Origin: Gammaproteobacteria bacterium
GTDB lineage: Bacteria; Pseudomonadota; Gammaproteobacteria; SZUA-229
Direction: 5' to 3'
NCBI GenBank assembly: GCA_013042055.1
Contig: JABDQW010000087.1
Span: 1-34,070 of the forward strand
Length of the DNA: 34,070 bases
Shown here: positions 8,545 to 17,898 of the stretch, in pieces
Layout of the letters: every line of letters begins with the position of its first letter
Position numbering within the stretch: position 1 is the stretch's first letter
The notes under the pieces: generated by a model
What the model saw: only the letters and a program-made list of their open reading frames with translations
Told to the model about the DNA's origin: nothing
The model's database searches: none
Translations under genes and position numbers: made by a program

Positions 8545-8633
8545 TAGCCCGCATTTCTCACCAGGATCAGGGGATCAGGGGAGCAGGCGCAGCATTCGTG
8601 TTCGTAAGCGCTGCCCGGTGAGAAATGCGGGTC
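8545..8633 (+). mobile_element. Short MITE derivative between glgP and zwf
   Basis: This is an 89-bp deletion derivative of the dispersed repeat. It starts TAGCCCGCATTTCTCACCAG and ends CCCGGTGAGAAATGCGGGT, and keeps the left-end segment GAGCAGGCGCAG and TTCGTGTTCGTAAGCGC but lacks the central part. A GGATCAGG unit is duplicated in it. The TA at the left is matched by CA rather than TA at the right, so the right edge may be mutated. It lies inside the transcribed operon, so it would be present in any glgP-zwf message. Confidence 0.8.
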
Positions 8634-8645
8634 AGTGTTTGTCAC

Positions 8646-11138
8646 TCAACACTCATAGCGAGGTTTCAGCTTCCAGATATTGTCGTTATATTCTTGCATG
8701 GTGCGGTCCGTCGAAAAGAAACCGCTGCATGCCGTGTTCATGATGCTCATACGTAGCCATCGATCCCTGTCCAGGTAGGCGCTGGAGACTTCCTGCTGGG
8801 CATCGATAAAGCTACGAAAATCGGCCAGCGTCAACCATGGGTCGTGCGGGCTTTTGATTGAGGCCAGAATGTCATTGAAAATGCCGGGCTCGAATAGATT
8901 GAAATGACCACTTTCGAGCAGGAATATGACAGCCTGCAGGTCTGGATCTTCATCGATGATTTGCTGCGGCTGGTAGTCGTGTCGACGTTGCTCGACCTCG
9001 TCCGCTTTGAGGCCAAACTGGTAAAAGTTGTCGTCGCCGACGGCTTCGAGTATTTCGATATTGGCACCATCATAGGTGCCTATCGTAATGGCGCCATTCA
9101 TCATGAATTTCATGTTGCCGGTACCAGACGCTTCCTTGCCTGCCGTTGAAATTTGCTCGGAAAGATCCGTCGCAGGCGCAATGATTTCCATTTTGGACAC
9201 ATTGTAATCGTGCAGGAAGGCAACTTTCAAGATGGAGCCAACATCGATATCGCTATTGATGACCTTGGCAACATTATTGATCAATTTGATGATCAGTTTC
9301 GCCATATGATAACCCGGAGCGGCTTTACCACCGAAAAGCACGCAACGCGGCGTCCAGTCTTCAACGCCACCTTGCTTGATACGATTATACAGATGCACAA
9401 CATGCAGTATGTTCAACAATTGACGCTTGTATTCATGAATGCGTTTGACCTGAACATCGAACAAAGCCGCTGTATCGAAGTCGACATCACATTCTCTTTT
9501 AATCAGCTCAGCCAAACGCTGTTTGTTGTGTTGTTTGACGCTGTGCCACTGCTGCCGAAAATCGTCGTAGCCATCTCCGGTCATCGGCTGCAATGCTTCG
9601 ATTTTGGATAAATCCCTGATCCAGTCATCACCGATGTGTTGACTGATCAGTTCCGTCATCTTGGGATTCGCATAGGCGATCCAGCGTCGCGGTGTGACGC
9701 CGTTGGTCTTGTTATTGAACTTATGCGGCCAGAGTTCATAGAAGTCACGAAACAGACCCTCACTCAGTAGTTTTGAGTGCAGCGCCGCCACACCGTTAAC
9801 GGAGAAACTGCCGACCAGAGCCAGGTAGGCCATCCGTACCGCCCTGTCACCACTTTCGTCGATCAACGACATACGCGCCTGCCTATCCCTGTCACCCGGC
9901 CACTTCATCGCGATATCGTGCATATGAAATTTGTTGATTTGATAGACAATCTCCATCAAGCGCGGCAGCAATCTTTCCATCAAACGAACCGGCCAGGTTT
10001 CGAGCGCTTCCGGTAACAGGGTATGGTTGGTGTAGGCCATGGTCCGGCTAGTAATGTCCCAGGCCTGTTCCCAACTCAGCATTTTTTCATCCATCAGAAT
10101 TCGCATCAATTCAACAACAGCGATCGTTGGATGCGTGTCATTCATCTGAAAGACATTATAGTCGGCAAACTCATCATAACTCGGCCCATGGGCGACCTCC
10201 CATTTACGTACGACATCCTTAAGACTGGCCGACGCCAGCAGATATTGTTGTTTGAGGCGCAGTTCCTTACCGCTTTCACTGGCATCATTAGGGTACAACA
10301 CCATGGTGATATGCTCGGCATCGTTCTTCGCTTCAACGGCTTCGGCATAACTGCCCTTGTTGAAATCATCGAGATCGAATACCTCGCTGGCGGTCGATTT
10401 CCACAACCTGAGCGTGTTGACGACATCATTTCGATAACCTGAGATCGGAAGATCATAAGGGATCGCAACGACATCATGGGTATCAGCCCATCGTACGCGT
10501 TCAACACCGTCCTGATCACGATAATGTTTGGTGTGTCCGCCAAAATGAATAGTCTGCTCGAATTCAGGGCGCGCCACTTCCCAAGGATTACCGTCACGCA
10601 ACCAGTGGTCGGGCTCTTCTAGCTGGTAGCCGTTGTCGATACGCTGATGAAACATGCCATACTCGTAGCGCAGCCCATATCCAACCACGGGTAGATCCAG
10701 CGTGGCGCAACTGTCCATGAAACAGGCGGCGAGTCGGCCGAGACCACCGTTACCCAGGCCGGCATCCGGCTCCTCATCGATAACGTCCTCGAGATCAACA
10801 GCGTACTGCATCAGGGCCTCTGCTGTTTCGCGCTTCATATGCAGGTTGAGTAAGTGATTTCCCAGAGCACGGCCGATCAGAAACTCTAGCGACAGGTAGT
10901 ATGCTTTGCGTGTATAGGGCTTATGATGGCTCTTCCAGGTCTGGTGCCATCTGTACATGATACGATCGCGCACCGTTAGCGCCAATGCCTCGTAGAGGTA
11001 GAACGGCACGAAACCCATGAAGTGACCCAGGTGGTTTCGCAGATAACGATGAAAACCTTCCGACAACGACCGGCTATCGGCCGCTAGCGGTGCGGTTTCT
11101 TCAATGGACCCATCTTCAATCCAATTTTTATTGCTCAT
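8646..11138 (-). CDS. glgP: Glycogen/alpha-glucan phosphorylase, operon copy
   Basis: It releases glucose 1-phosphate from alpha-1,4-glucan by phosphorolysis. The 830-residue protein is standard family length. It has EEPDAGLGNGGLGRLAACFMDS-type active-site sequence at about 122-144 and the pyridoxal-phosphate site KEASGTGNMK with Lys677. The ATG overlaps the glgA stop as ATGA. Lying between glgA and zwf, it would feed glycogen-derived hexose phosphate toward the dehydrogenase branch, although a phosphoglucomutase, needed to turn glucose 1-phosphate into glucose 6-phosphate, is not in the window. A second phosphorylase gene at 22718-25231 is clearly different in sequence, so this is not a recent duplication. 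Maltodextrin phosphorylase activity is possible; the family name is firm but substrate length preference is not. Confidence 0.95.
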   Translation of the reverse strand: MSNKNWIEDGSIEETAPLAADSRSLSEGFHRYLRNHLGHFMGFVPFYLYEALALTVRDRIMYRWHQTWKSHHKPYTRKAYYLSLEFLIGRALGNHLLNLHMKRETAEALMQYAVDLEDVIDEEPDAGLGNGGLGRLAACFMDSCATLDLPVVGYGLRYEYGMFHQRIDNGYQLEEPDHWLRDGNPWEVARPEFEQTIHFGGHTKHYRDQDGVERVRWADTHDVVAIPYDLPISGYRNDVVNTLRLWKSTASEVFDLDDFNKGSYAEAVEAKNDAEHITMVLYPNDASESGKELRLKQQYLLASASLKDVVRKWEVAHGPSYDEFADYNVFQMNDTHPTIAVVELMRILMDEKMLSWEQAWDITSRTMAYTNHTLLPEALETWPVRLMERLLPRLMEIVYQINKFHMHDIAMKWPGDRDRQARMSLIDESGDRAVRMAYLALVGSFSVNGVAALHSKLLSEGLFRDFYELWPHKFNNKTNGVTPRRWIAYANPKMTELISQHIGDDWIRDLSKIEALQPMTGDGYDDFRQQWHSVKQHNKQRLAELIKRECDVDFDTAALFDVQVKRIHEYKRQLLNILHVVHLYNRIKQGGVEDWTPRCVLFGGKAAPGYHMAKLIIKLINNVAKVINSDIDVGSILKVAFLHDYNVSKMEIIAPATDLSEQISTAGKEASGTGNMKFMMNGAITIGTYDGANIEILEAVGDDNFYQFGLKADEVEQRRHDYQPQQIIDEDPDLQAVIFLLESGHFNLFEPGIFNDILASIKSPHDPWLTLADFRSFIDAQQEVSSAYLDRDRWLRMSIMNTACSGFFSTDRTMQEYNDNIWKLKPRYEC

Positions 11139-12601
11139 GGTCTCGAGTCAACCTCTGCCCGATAAAGATTATGGTATTCGTTGGCGCTTTTTTCCCAGCC
11201 CACATCCTGACGCATAGCGGTTTTGCAAAGCTCATGCCACAGTTTCGTATTCTTAAATAAATCCAGTGCACTGAGCACCATTGCGAAAAGCGCTTCAGCG
11301 GATTCTTCATTGAAAATAAAACCGGTAGCTGTCTTATTACTCAATGTTTGTAAGCTTACGTTAACCACCGTATCGGCGAGACCACCGGTGTTATTGACCA
11401 CGGGTGGCGTTCCATAGCGCAGACTGTACATCTGGTTGAGGCCGCAAGGCTCAAATCGCGACGGCATGATAAATAGATCAGCACCCGCCTCAATCTGGTG
11501 CGCCAGCTCTTCGGAATAGCCAATATGCACGTGTAACCTATCCGGATAAGCGGCTGCGAGTTCAACCAAGTCCTGTTCATACGCCATGTGCCCGGATCCC
11601 AGTAAAACCATGTTCGCTTCTGTCCGCGCAAGCAGCTGTGGTAACATCGCAGTGATCAGGTCGATACCTTTTTGTTCGACCAGCCGACCAACGAAACCGA
11701 GCAAAGGCGCACCGTTATCAGGTAGTCCAGCCTTGCTTAATAGATCTTTCTTATTAACCGATTTGGCCTCGATAACGCTATCATCGCGGGTGTAGTTCTG
11801 CGCAATATAGCTGTCTGTCTGTGGATTCCAAATATCCAAATCGATACCGTTGAGAATACCGCTTAGTTTATCACCCAAATGCTGCAACACACCTTCGAAA
11901 CGATGACCAAACTCTGGGGTACAGATTTCTTTTGCGTAGGTCGGACTCACCGTCGTAACATGGTTAGAGAAAAACATACCTGCTTTGAGCATAGAAAAAC
12001 CGCCGTAGAATTCAACATAATCAGGTGACCACCAGTGCTGCGGCAAGCCCAGTCTGTTGAAGTCATCATGTGAAAAATAGCCATCATAAGCGAGGTTGTG
12101 TATTGTAAACACGGTCGCCGGTGCATCATGCACCATGCTCAAAAACGCCGGCACCAGCCCAGTCTGCCAGTCGTGGCAATGCACCACGTGCGGGCGCCAA
12201 CTGGATTTCGGTATCCATTTAGCCAGCAGTGCGACGACACGACTGAAAACCGTGTAACGTTCTGCATTATCGGGCCAGGCATAGCCGTCAGAACGTACGT
12301 AGGGACTACCCGGCCTGTCAAACAGATCAGGCACATCTATCAGATAGAGATAGTCACCGAGGATGTCTTCGTGTGCTTTCAGGATGCGCACCTTGTGTCT
12401 GACACCCGCCCCGGGTACGTCGATCATCCCCAGTTCCTTGATTGAGTCGACTGATGCCAATACATCCCGATAGGCAGGCAAGACCAGGCGCACTTCATCG
12501 CCCAGTTTATTCAGCGCGTTCGGCAGACTGTGAATGACATCAGCCAAGCCCCCCGTTTTGATAAAGGGAAATGCTTCACTGGCTGCAAATAATATATTCA
12601 C
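11135..12601 (-). CDS. glgA: Glycogen synthase (ADP-glucose type, GT5)
   Basis: It elongates alpha-1,4-glucan from ADP-glucose. The 488-residue size is typical of bacterial GlgA. Visible are the N-terminal ADP-glucose-binding KTGGL (15-19), HCHDWQTG (141-148), the GRLVEQKG segment of the C-terminal Rossmann domain (305-312) and SRFEPCGLNQ (381-390) with the conserved Glu of GT-B enzymes at 384. The start codon is GTG at 12601, joined to the glgB stop as GTGA, which implies translational coupling. The glgC gene two kilobases upstream in the same operon would supply the ADP-glucose. A starch-synthase annotation would mean the same activity. Confidence 0.95.
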   Translation of the reverse strand: MNILFAASEAFPFIKTGGLADVIHSLPNALNKLGDEVRLVLPAYRDVLASVDSIKELGMIDVPGAGVRHKVRILKAHEDILGDYLYLIDVPDLFDRPGSPYVRSDGYAWPDNAERYTVFSRVVALLAKWIPKSSWRPHVVHCHDWQTGLVPAFLSMVHDAPATVFTIHNLAYDGYFSHDDFNRLGLPQHWWSPDYVEFYGGFSMLKAGMFFSNHVTTVSPTYAKEICTPEFGHRFEGVLQHLGDKLSGILNGIDLDIWNPQTDSYIAQNYTRDDSVIEAKSVNKKDLLSKAGLPDNGAPLLGFVGRLVEQKGIDLITAMLPQLLARTEANMVLLGSGHMAYEQDLVELAAAYPDRLHVHIGYSEELAHQIEAGADLFIMPSRFEPCGLNQMYSLRYGTPPVVNNTGGLADTVVNVSLQTLSNKTATGFIFNEESAEALFAMVLSALDLFKNTKLWHELCKTAMRQDVGWEKSANEYHNLYRAEVDSRP

Positions 12602-14766
12602 CCGCTTTCCTTATGTAAAAATAACCCTGCAAGTGGTGGTAATGTGAGTGTGATTGCATGGTCAAAGCCATGCAGTTTTTGCCTGACGGAAACGACTTTA
12701 CCGGCGTTGCCCTTGTTGCTGCCGCCATACCATGAGGCATCACTGTTCAAAACCTCGACATAAGCGCCTTCCTCCGGTACTCCGACAGGATAATTTTCAC
12801 GCGCGACCGGTGTGAAATTGAAAGCACACACCATGGATTCGTATGTCGAACGTCGAAGAAAGACCAGCACGGAATTTTCTTCATCTTCGCACGTAATCCA
12901 CTGAAAGCCTTCGGGATGAAAGTCGTAGGCATGTAAGGCAGGATTTTCCCGATAAAGTTTATTCAGATCATGAATCAGGTTGGACAGTCCAGCGTGTTTG
13001 TCCATGCCGGCAATCACCCAATCCAGCGCCTTGCTCTCGCTCCATTCGTTCCATTGCCCAAACTCGCCCCCCATGAACAACAGCTTCTTTCCTGGATGAG
13101 CATATTGATAGGCATACAGTGCACGCAAGTTAGCAAATTTCCGCCAAACGTCACCGGGCATTTTATCCAGCATGGCGCGCTTCATATGGACCACCTCGTC
13201 ATGCGACAGCGGCAGTACAAAATTCTCACTGTAGGCGTACAGTTGACTGAAGGTGAGCTGGTTTTGATGGAAGCGTCTGTAAACAGGATCAGATTGGAAA
13301 TATTTGAGGGTGTCGTTCATCCAGCCCATGTTCCATTTCATCGAGAAACCGAGCCCACCGGAATCGGTTGGACGTGACACCTGGGGCCAGTCAGTGCTTT
13401 CTTCCGCCAGTGTCAGCACACCCGGAAATTCAGCATGAACGGTTTGGTTCAAGTGCCTGAGAAAATCCATCGCTTCCAGATGTTCACGCCCACCGTAAAT
13501 ATTTGGCGCCCATTGGCCGTGCTCGCGTGAGTAGTCAAGGTATAACATAGATGCTACCGCGTCGACACGAAGCGCATCGATATGAAATTCCTCGATCCAG
13601 TAAACCGCATTAGAGACAAGGAAGTTACGTACCTCATTGCGGCCATAGTTGAATATCAGCGTGCCCCAATCCTGGTGCTCGCCCTTGTTTGGATCGCCGT
13701 ACTCATAGCAAGCTTCACCAGTGAAGCGGGCCAGAGCAAAATCATCGCGTGGAAAGTGAGCCGGTACCCAATCAAGAATAACACCAACGTTATTCTGGTG
13801 ACAGCAATCGATTAGGTAACGCAATTCATCTGGACCGCCGTGACGTGATGTCGGTGCATAATAGCCGGTGACCTGATATCCCCATGATTGATCGAGTGGA
13901 TGTTCAGAAATCGGCAAGAGTTCGATATGCGTGTAACCCAGATCGCGCACATACGCTACCAGTTGTTCAGCAAGTTCGGTGTAGCTCAGGAAACTGCCGT
14001 CTTCATGGCGACGCCAGGAACCGAGATGTACCTCATAGACAGACATCGGCTCATGCAACCATTGCCACTGCCTGCGTTTTTCTTGCCATGCCTGATCCCC
14101 CCAGTGATACGCTATTTTTGCTGGTACCAGGCTGGTTGTTTCCGGGCGCCTGCTCATGGTATGCGCATAGGGATCGGTTTTGTGCAGGATGTCACCAGCA
14201 TTGGTACGAATTTCATACTTGTATGCATCATGCACGTGTATACCGGGAATGAACAATTCCCACACACCGGATCCACCAAGACTGCGCATCTGATGACGTA
14301 AGCCATGCCAGCCATTAAAGTCACCAACGACGCTGACTCGTTTGACATTGGGTGCCCATACTGCGAACAAACAGCCTTCGATGCCGTCGATAAAACAGAG
14401 CCTTGCACCAAGAATGCGGTAGATATGTAGATGCTTACCCGCCGCAAACAAGTCAAGATCGTATTGACTGATTTGTGGCTCAAAGCTGTAGGGGGACACA
14501 GCCGTATCTCGATGCTGCGACTCTTTTTCGATCCAGCTCAAACTGTAGTGTTGTGGCAGACTGTCCTTCTGTTTCTGACTAATACTTAATTCAAACGTAT
14601 CAGTGTCTTTGACACGCTGCAACGGACCAACACCAACAAGATCAACGCTCTCTGCTGAGGGCATGAAGGCGCGTACAACATATCCTGACGCTTCCTTATG
14701 TATGCCCAGCCACTCAAACGGATCATGATGCCAGCCACGCTGTATTCTTGTTACGGTTTCAACCAT
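12598..14766 (-). CDS. glgB: 1,4-alpha-glucan branching enzyme (GH13)
   Basis: It introduces alpha-1,6 branches into glycogen. The 722-residue length matches GlgB with its long N-terminal extension: an extra beta-sandwich (about 10-105), then the CBM48 domain (about 115-215) and the barrel from about 240. Catalytic residues are visible as RVDAVASM with D402, LTLAEEST with E455 and LSHDEVVH with D523. The start overlaps the malQ stop by 8 bp and the stop overlaps the glgA GTG by 4 bp. Branching enzyme and synthase side by side, together with ADP-glucose pyrophosphorylase in the same operon, make the classical glycogen route complete here. Confidence 0.96.
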   Translation of the reverse strand: MVETVTRIQRGWHHDPFEWLGIHKEASGYVVRAFMPSAESVDLVGVGPLQRVKDTDTFELSISQKQKDSLPQHYSLSWIEKESQHRDTAVSPYSFEPQISQYDLDLFAAGKHLHIYRILGARLCFIDGIEGCLFAVWAPNVKRVSVVGDFNGWHGLRHQMRSLGGSGVWELFIPGIHVHDAYKYEIRTNAGDILHKTDPYAHTMSRRPETTSLVPAKIAYHWGDQAWQEKRRQWQWLHEPMSVYEVHLGSWRRHEDGSFLSYTELAEQLVAYVRDLGYTHIELLPISEHPLDQSWGYQVTGYYAPTSRHGGPDELRYLIDCCHQNNVGVILDWVPAHFPRDDFALARFTGEACYEYGDPNKGEHQDWGTLIFNYGRNEVRNFLVSNAVYWIEEFHIDALRVDAVASMLYLDYSREHGQWAPNIYGGREHLEAMDFLRHLNQTVHAEFPGVLTLAEESTDWPQVSRPTDSGGLGFSMKWNMGWMNDTLKYFQSDPVYRRFHQNQLTFSQLYAYSENFVLPLSHDEVVHMKRAMLDKMPGDVWRKFANLRALYAYQYAHPGKKLLFMGGEFGQWNEWSESKALDWVIAGMDKHAGLSNLIHDLNKLYRENPALHAYDFHPEGFQWITCEDEENSVLVFLRRSTYESMVCAFNFTPVARENYPVGVPEEGAYVEVLNSDASWYGGSNKGNAGKVVSVRQKLHGFDHAITLTLPPLAGLFLHKESG

Positions 14767-16165
14767 TAGATGCTACTGCTCTACCCGATTGTTCCACTCG
14801 CAGTCTCATATCCGCAATGGTATCGCTGCTGATCAGCTCCCAACTAAACGACCACTGCCAATTGCCATGCGTCGTACCTGGTGTATTCATGCGTGCTTCC
14901 GAACCCAGATGAAGACAATCCTGCAGCGGCACTATGCACAAACTGGCTCTGGAGTTCATGGCATCATCGACGAGTTTATCCACGACCAGGTCAGCCACTG
15001 CTTCATTCAGGTGGCCGCTGTCATCGCCATTACCCTGCAGACACAAGGTTTTTAAGATATAGTTTTTATCATTTTCATTCAAACAGTTAAACCATCCTTT
15101 AGTCGTATCGTTATCATGCGTGCCGGTGTAGACAACAGCATCTTCTACAATATTATGCGGTTTATGTGGATTATCCTCATACTCGTCAAAGCCAAACTGC
15201 AGCACCGCCATGCCCGGCAAGTGATATTTTTTTCGAAGCGCTCTCACTTCCGGCGTTATGATACCGAGATCCTCAGCAACGATGGGTAAATGGCCTATAT
15301 CTTCATGGATTCTCGCTAATAATTCATCGCCCGGCATTTTTTTCCAGTGGCCATCGACCGCCGTATCGCAGTTCGCATCGATGACCCAAGCCGATTCCAG
15401 TCCTCTGAAATGATCGATTCTTAATAAATCAAATTGACTCATCTGATGACTGATTCTAGCAAGCCACCAGGAATAATTTTCACGGCGCATGACCTCCCAG
15501 TTATAGTGGGGATTTCCCCAACGCTGACCAGTTGCCGAGAAATAATCGGGAGGGACGCCTGATACAACTGTCATCATTCCGTTTTCATCGAGTACAAATT
15601 GCTCCGGATGCGCCCAGATGTCCACACTATCATGCGCCACAAACAATGGAATATCACCAAATAGCAGGATACCTTTTTCGTTCGCTTTGCTCTTGATCTC
15701 GGTCCAGCGTTGACACAGTTGAAACTGCTCCCAGCTTAGCTCGGCCACATAGTCCTTGAATTCATCGAATGCACGCTGCATTGCATGCGGCTGGCGAAAT
15801 TTCCATTCATCAGGCCATTCATACCATGGGGCATCATCAAACATCTGTTTCAGCACTTTGAACAGAGCATAGTCGTACAACCAGTCGTGATTCTTAATGC
15901 AAAACTCGATGTAAGCTGGCACGGACCGGTCCATCGCTGGATAGTCCGGTAACAGCGCAGGATTCATCGCAAATGCCGAAATACATTGATAGGGTGAGAG
16001 ACCACCCCTGGGCTCGCCCAAAGGCAGTACCTGCCAGACACTCATTCCCGCTCCTGCCAACAACGCTAGCCAACGTTCGACATCCCTATTGAGGACACCC
16101 GAGGGCAATGAGGTAGGGTGGACTAATACGCCGGCACGACGTTCATAGAAGTCTTCTGAGTTCAT
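14759..16165 (-). CDS. malQ: 4-alpha-glucanotransferase (GH77)
   Basis: It disproportionates alpha-1,4-glucans, moving glucan segments between chains and releasing glucose. The 468-residue protein is slightly short of the usual 500. It shows GH77 features: HPTSLPSG (16-23), GDIPLFVAHDS (170-180), LLRIDHFRG with nucleophile D251, IVAEDLG with acid/base E298 and THDNDTTKGW with D351. Its ATG overlaps the GH57 stop as ATGA. Glucose made by this enzyme could be captured by the glucokinase encoded upstream in the operon. A debranching enzyme (GlgX) was not seen in the window, so MalQ and the GH57 enzyme are candidates for handling limit dextrins. Confidence 0.95.
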   Translation of the reverse strand: MNSEDFYERRAGVLVHPTSLPSGVLNRDVERWLALLAGAGMSVWQVLPLGEPRGGLSPYQCISAFAMNPALLPDYPAMDRSVPAYIEFCIKNHDWLYDYALFKVLKQMFDDAPWYEWPDEWKFRQPHAMQRAFDEFKDYVAELSWEQFQLCQRWTEIKSKANEKGILLFGDIPLFVAHDSVDIWAHPEQFVLDENGMMTVVSGVPPDYFSATGQRWGNPHYNWEVMRRENYSWWLARISHQMSQFDLLRIDHFRGLESAWVIDANCDTAVDGHWKKMPGDELLARIHEDIGHLPIVAEDLGIITPEVRALRKKYHLPGMAVLQFGFDEYEDNPHKPHNIVEDAVVYTGTHDNDTTKGWFNCLNENDKNYILKTLCLQGNGDDSGHLNEAVADLVVDKLVDDAMNSRASLCIVPLQDCLHLGSEARMNTPGTTHGNWQWSFSWELISSDTIADMRLRVEQSGRAVASNG

Positions 16166-17898
16166 CCAATGTTTCTGACCATGGTGCCAGCATTTTCCGC
16201 TCCGCCCCCACCAACAGAGACGGGTTCTTCTAAATTGATGGGAACAGGTAAATGCAGCAAGTTATATAGGTTTTTCAACTGCATTCGAAACAGCTGATCG
16301 AAATCACTGACACTGCCTGAAGGATTGGCATCACCAAACCACCAGAACCAGTCGGACCCTTCACAGATGGCAAGCTGCTTTGTTGCTTTCTGTATTGACT
16401 CGTCATCGAGCGTGTCTTGTTGCATGACCGCGTCGAACGCCAACTTAGCATCAGCAAGCAAGTCCCAGGCCCGGTTCTTATCGGCGTGCCCTACCCATGT
16501 CGAGAACGAACCATAAACCCAGCTGCCGGCACATAGTTTGTCCAGGTCATGGCACATGGGCAGATCAACCAAGTCTGAAAAACAGGCCATACGAATACGC
16601 TTGTGACTGGAAAGGCGCTGATACAGGTGATCAAGAAAATGGTAGCCATTGTGCGGATAGTATTCCCAGGCATTTTCCCCATCGAGTACGATCGTGACAA
16701 CATGACGAGCGGCACTGTCGCCGAGAAAATCAGCAATATTAACCAGGTTCTGCACCAGGTCGTTGGCCGCTTCCACAGAATTATGCTTGCTGTATTCGAA
16801 ACCAATCAAATCAGATAGACCATCATCGCGGAAGAATATTTTTGGTCGATAATCATCGAGCTGATACGAATGAAACAACGCACGTTTGCTATGTACAACT
16901 TCCGGGTCGTGATCCGACATATGAATACTGTTACGCCACACCCCCTCGCCCGAGGCGGTCCAGTCGAAATCGAATTCCTCGATCAAAGCAATGGCGTCTT
17001 CCGAAACGGCGCCTTCAGACAGCCAGACGCCTTTCGGTCGCAAACCGAAATAGCCTTCAAAGACCTCGATGCCATGTTGCATATGCCAGCGTGCACGCTC
17101 GTTTCCACCCGGATAAGCCGCACATTCGGGCGCGGGGTCTTTGGGTTGTGCACAGCGCATATTCTCCATGTCATTCAACAACGGTATAATCGGGTGGCCA
17201 TAGGGTGTCATCGACAACTCCACCTGTCCGCGCTCTGACAATGCGCGATAACGCGGAATCAAATCGGTTATACAGTCATAGATCAATTGTATCAGTTCAC
17301 GCCGATCGTCCATATCGAACAGGCTCTCCTGATTGATCAGGCGTTGCGCCGTTTGCGTTTGCTTCAAAGAGTATCCAAGCCAGGCCAGGTGGTACCAGAC
17401 CAGCACATCGATAAAGTACTGAGAGTCCAGATAGTGCAGGAAACCGGTGTCGTGTTCGACACAACCTTCTTCCGGGAACATGTAGCTGAGCGGTGATAAT
17501 AAGGTCTTGAAAGCGGGATAAGGATCGATCATTTTAGGCGCATGCGCACGTTGGCAATCACACAGCAAGCGATAACGCCCATGCAGATCAGCTGGAATAT
17601 CGTCGATACCCGCGAGCAGGTTGAGCATCGGATCCCGCATTCGCTGTCCTTGCTCTAACCAGCCTTTGAGTTGATTGGCGTAGTCATCAATCTGCTCGAG
17701 TAATACCGGTGCAAAATTCACAATGACCTTCATCTCAGGGTAGGCTTCCAGATGAGCAGCCATATCAGCGTAGTCTTTTATCGCGTGCAGGTAGACCCAC
17801 GGTAAACGATAGTCACCATCAACACCCTGCTGATACCAAGGTTGGTGCATATGCCAACAAAGTGCAAAATTCACCCGCGTCGTATTGGTAGCGGTCAT
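16162..17898 (-). CDS. GH57 family alpha-glucan-active glycosidase
   Basis: A 578-residue member of glycoside hydrolase family 57, whose known activities include alpha-amylase, amylopullulanase, 4-alpha-glucanotransferase and branching enzyme. The conserved regions are recognisable: HMHQPWY (16-22), TPYGHPIIPLL (231-241), GVWLSEGA (290-297) with probable nucleophile E295, and IVLDGENAWE (403-412) with probable acid/base D406. No signal peptide is seen, so it should act in the cytoplasm on stored glucan. It is coupled by ATGA overlaps to glgC upstream and malQ downstream, so it is clearly part of glycogen metabolism. The exact activity cannot be read from these motifs; a debranching-type or endo-amylase role is an inference from the apparent absence of GlgX. 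Confidence 0.88.
   Translation of the reverse strand: MTATNTTRVNFALCWHMHQPWYQQGVDGDYRLPWVYLHAIKDYADMAAHLEAYPEMKVIVNFAPVLLEQIDDYANQLKGWLEQGQRMRDPMLNLLAGIDDIPADLHGRYRLLCDCQRAHAPKMIDPYPAFKTLLSPLSYMFPEEGCVEHDTGFLHYLDSQYFIDVLVWYHLAWLGYSLKQTQTAQRLINQESLFDMDDRRELIQLIYDCITDLIPRYRALSERGQVELSMTPYGHPIIPLLNDMENMRCAQPKDPAPECAAYPGGNERARWHMQHGIEVFEGYFGLRPKGVWLSEGAVSEDAIALIEEFDFDWTASGEGVWRNSIHMSDHDPEVVHSKRALFHSYQLDDYRPKIFFRDDGLSDLIGFEYSKHNSVEAANDLVQNLVNIADFLGDSAARHVVTIVLDGENAWEYYPHNGYHFLDHLYQRLSSHKRIRMACFSDLVDLPMCHDLDKLCAGSWVYGSFSTWVGHADKNRAWDLLADAKLAFDAVMQQDTLDDESIQKATKQLAICEGSDWFWWFGDANPSGSVSDFDQLFRMQLKNLYNLLHLPVPINLEEPVSVGGGGAENAGTMVRNIG

Noticed and set aside
8634-8653. AGTGTT/AACACT hairpin at the glgP stop as a terminator
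   Set aside because: Six-bp stem, no T-run on the minus strand, and it overlaps the stop codon; too weak to call.
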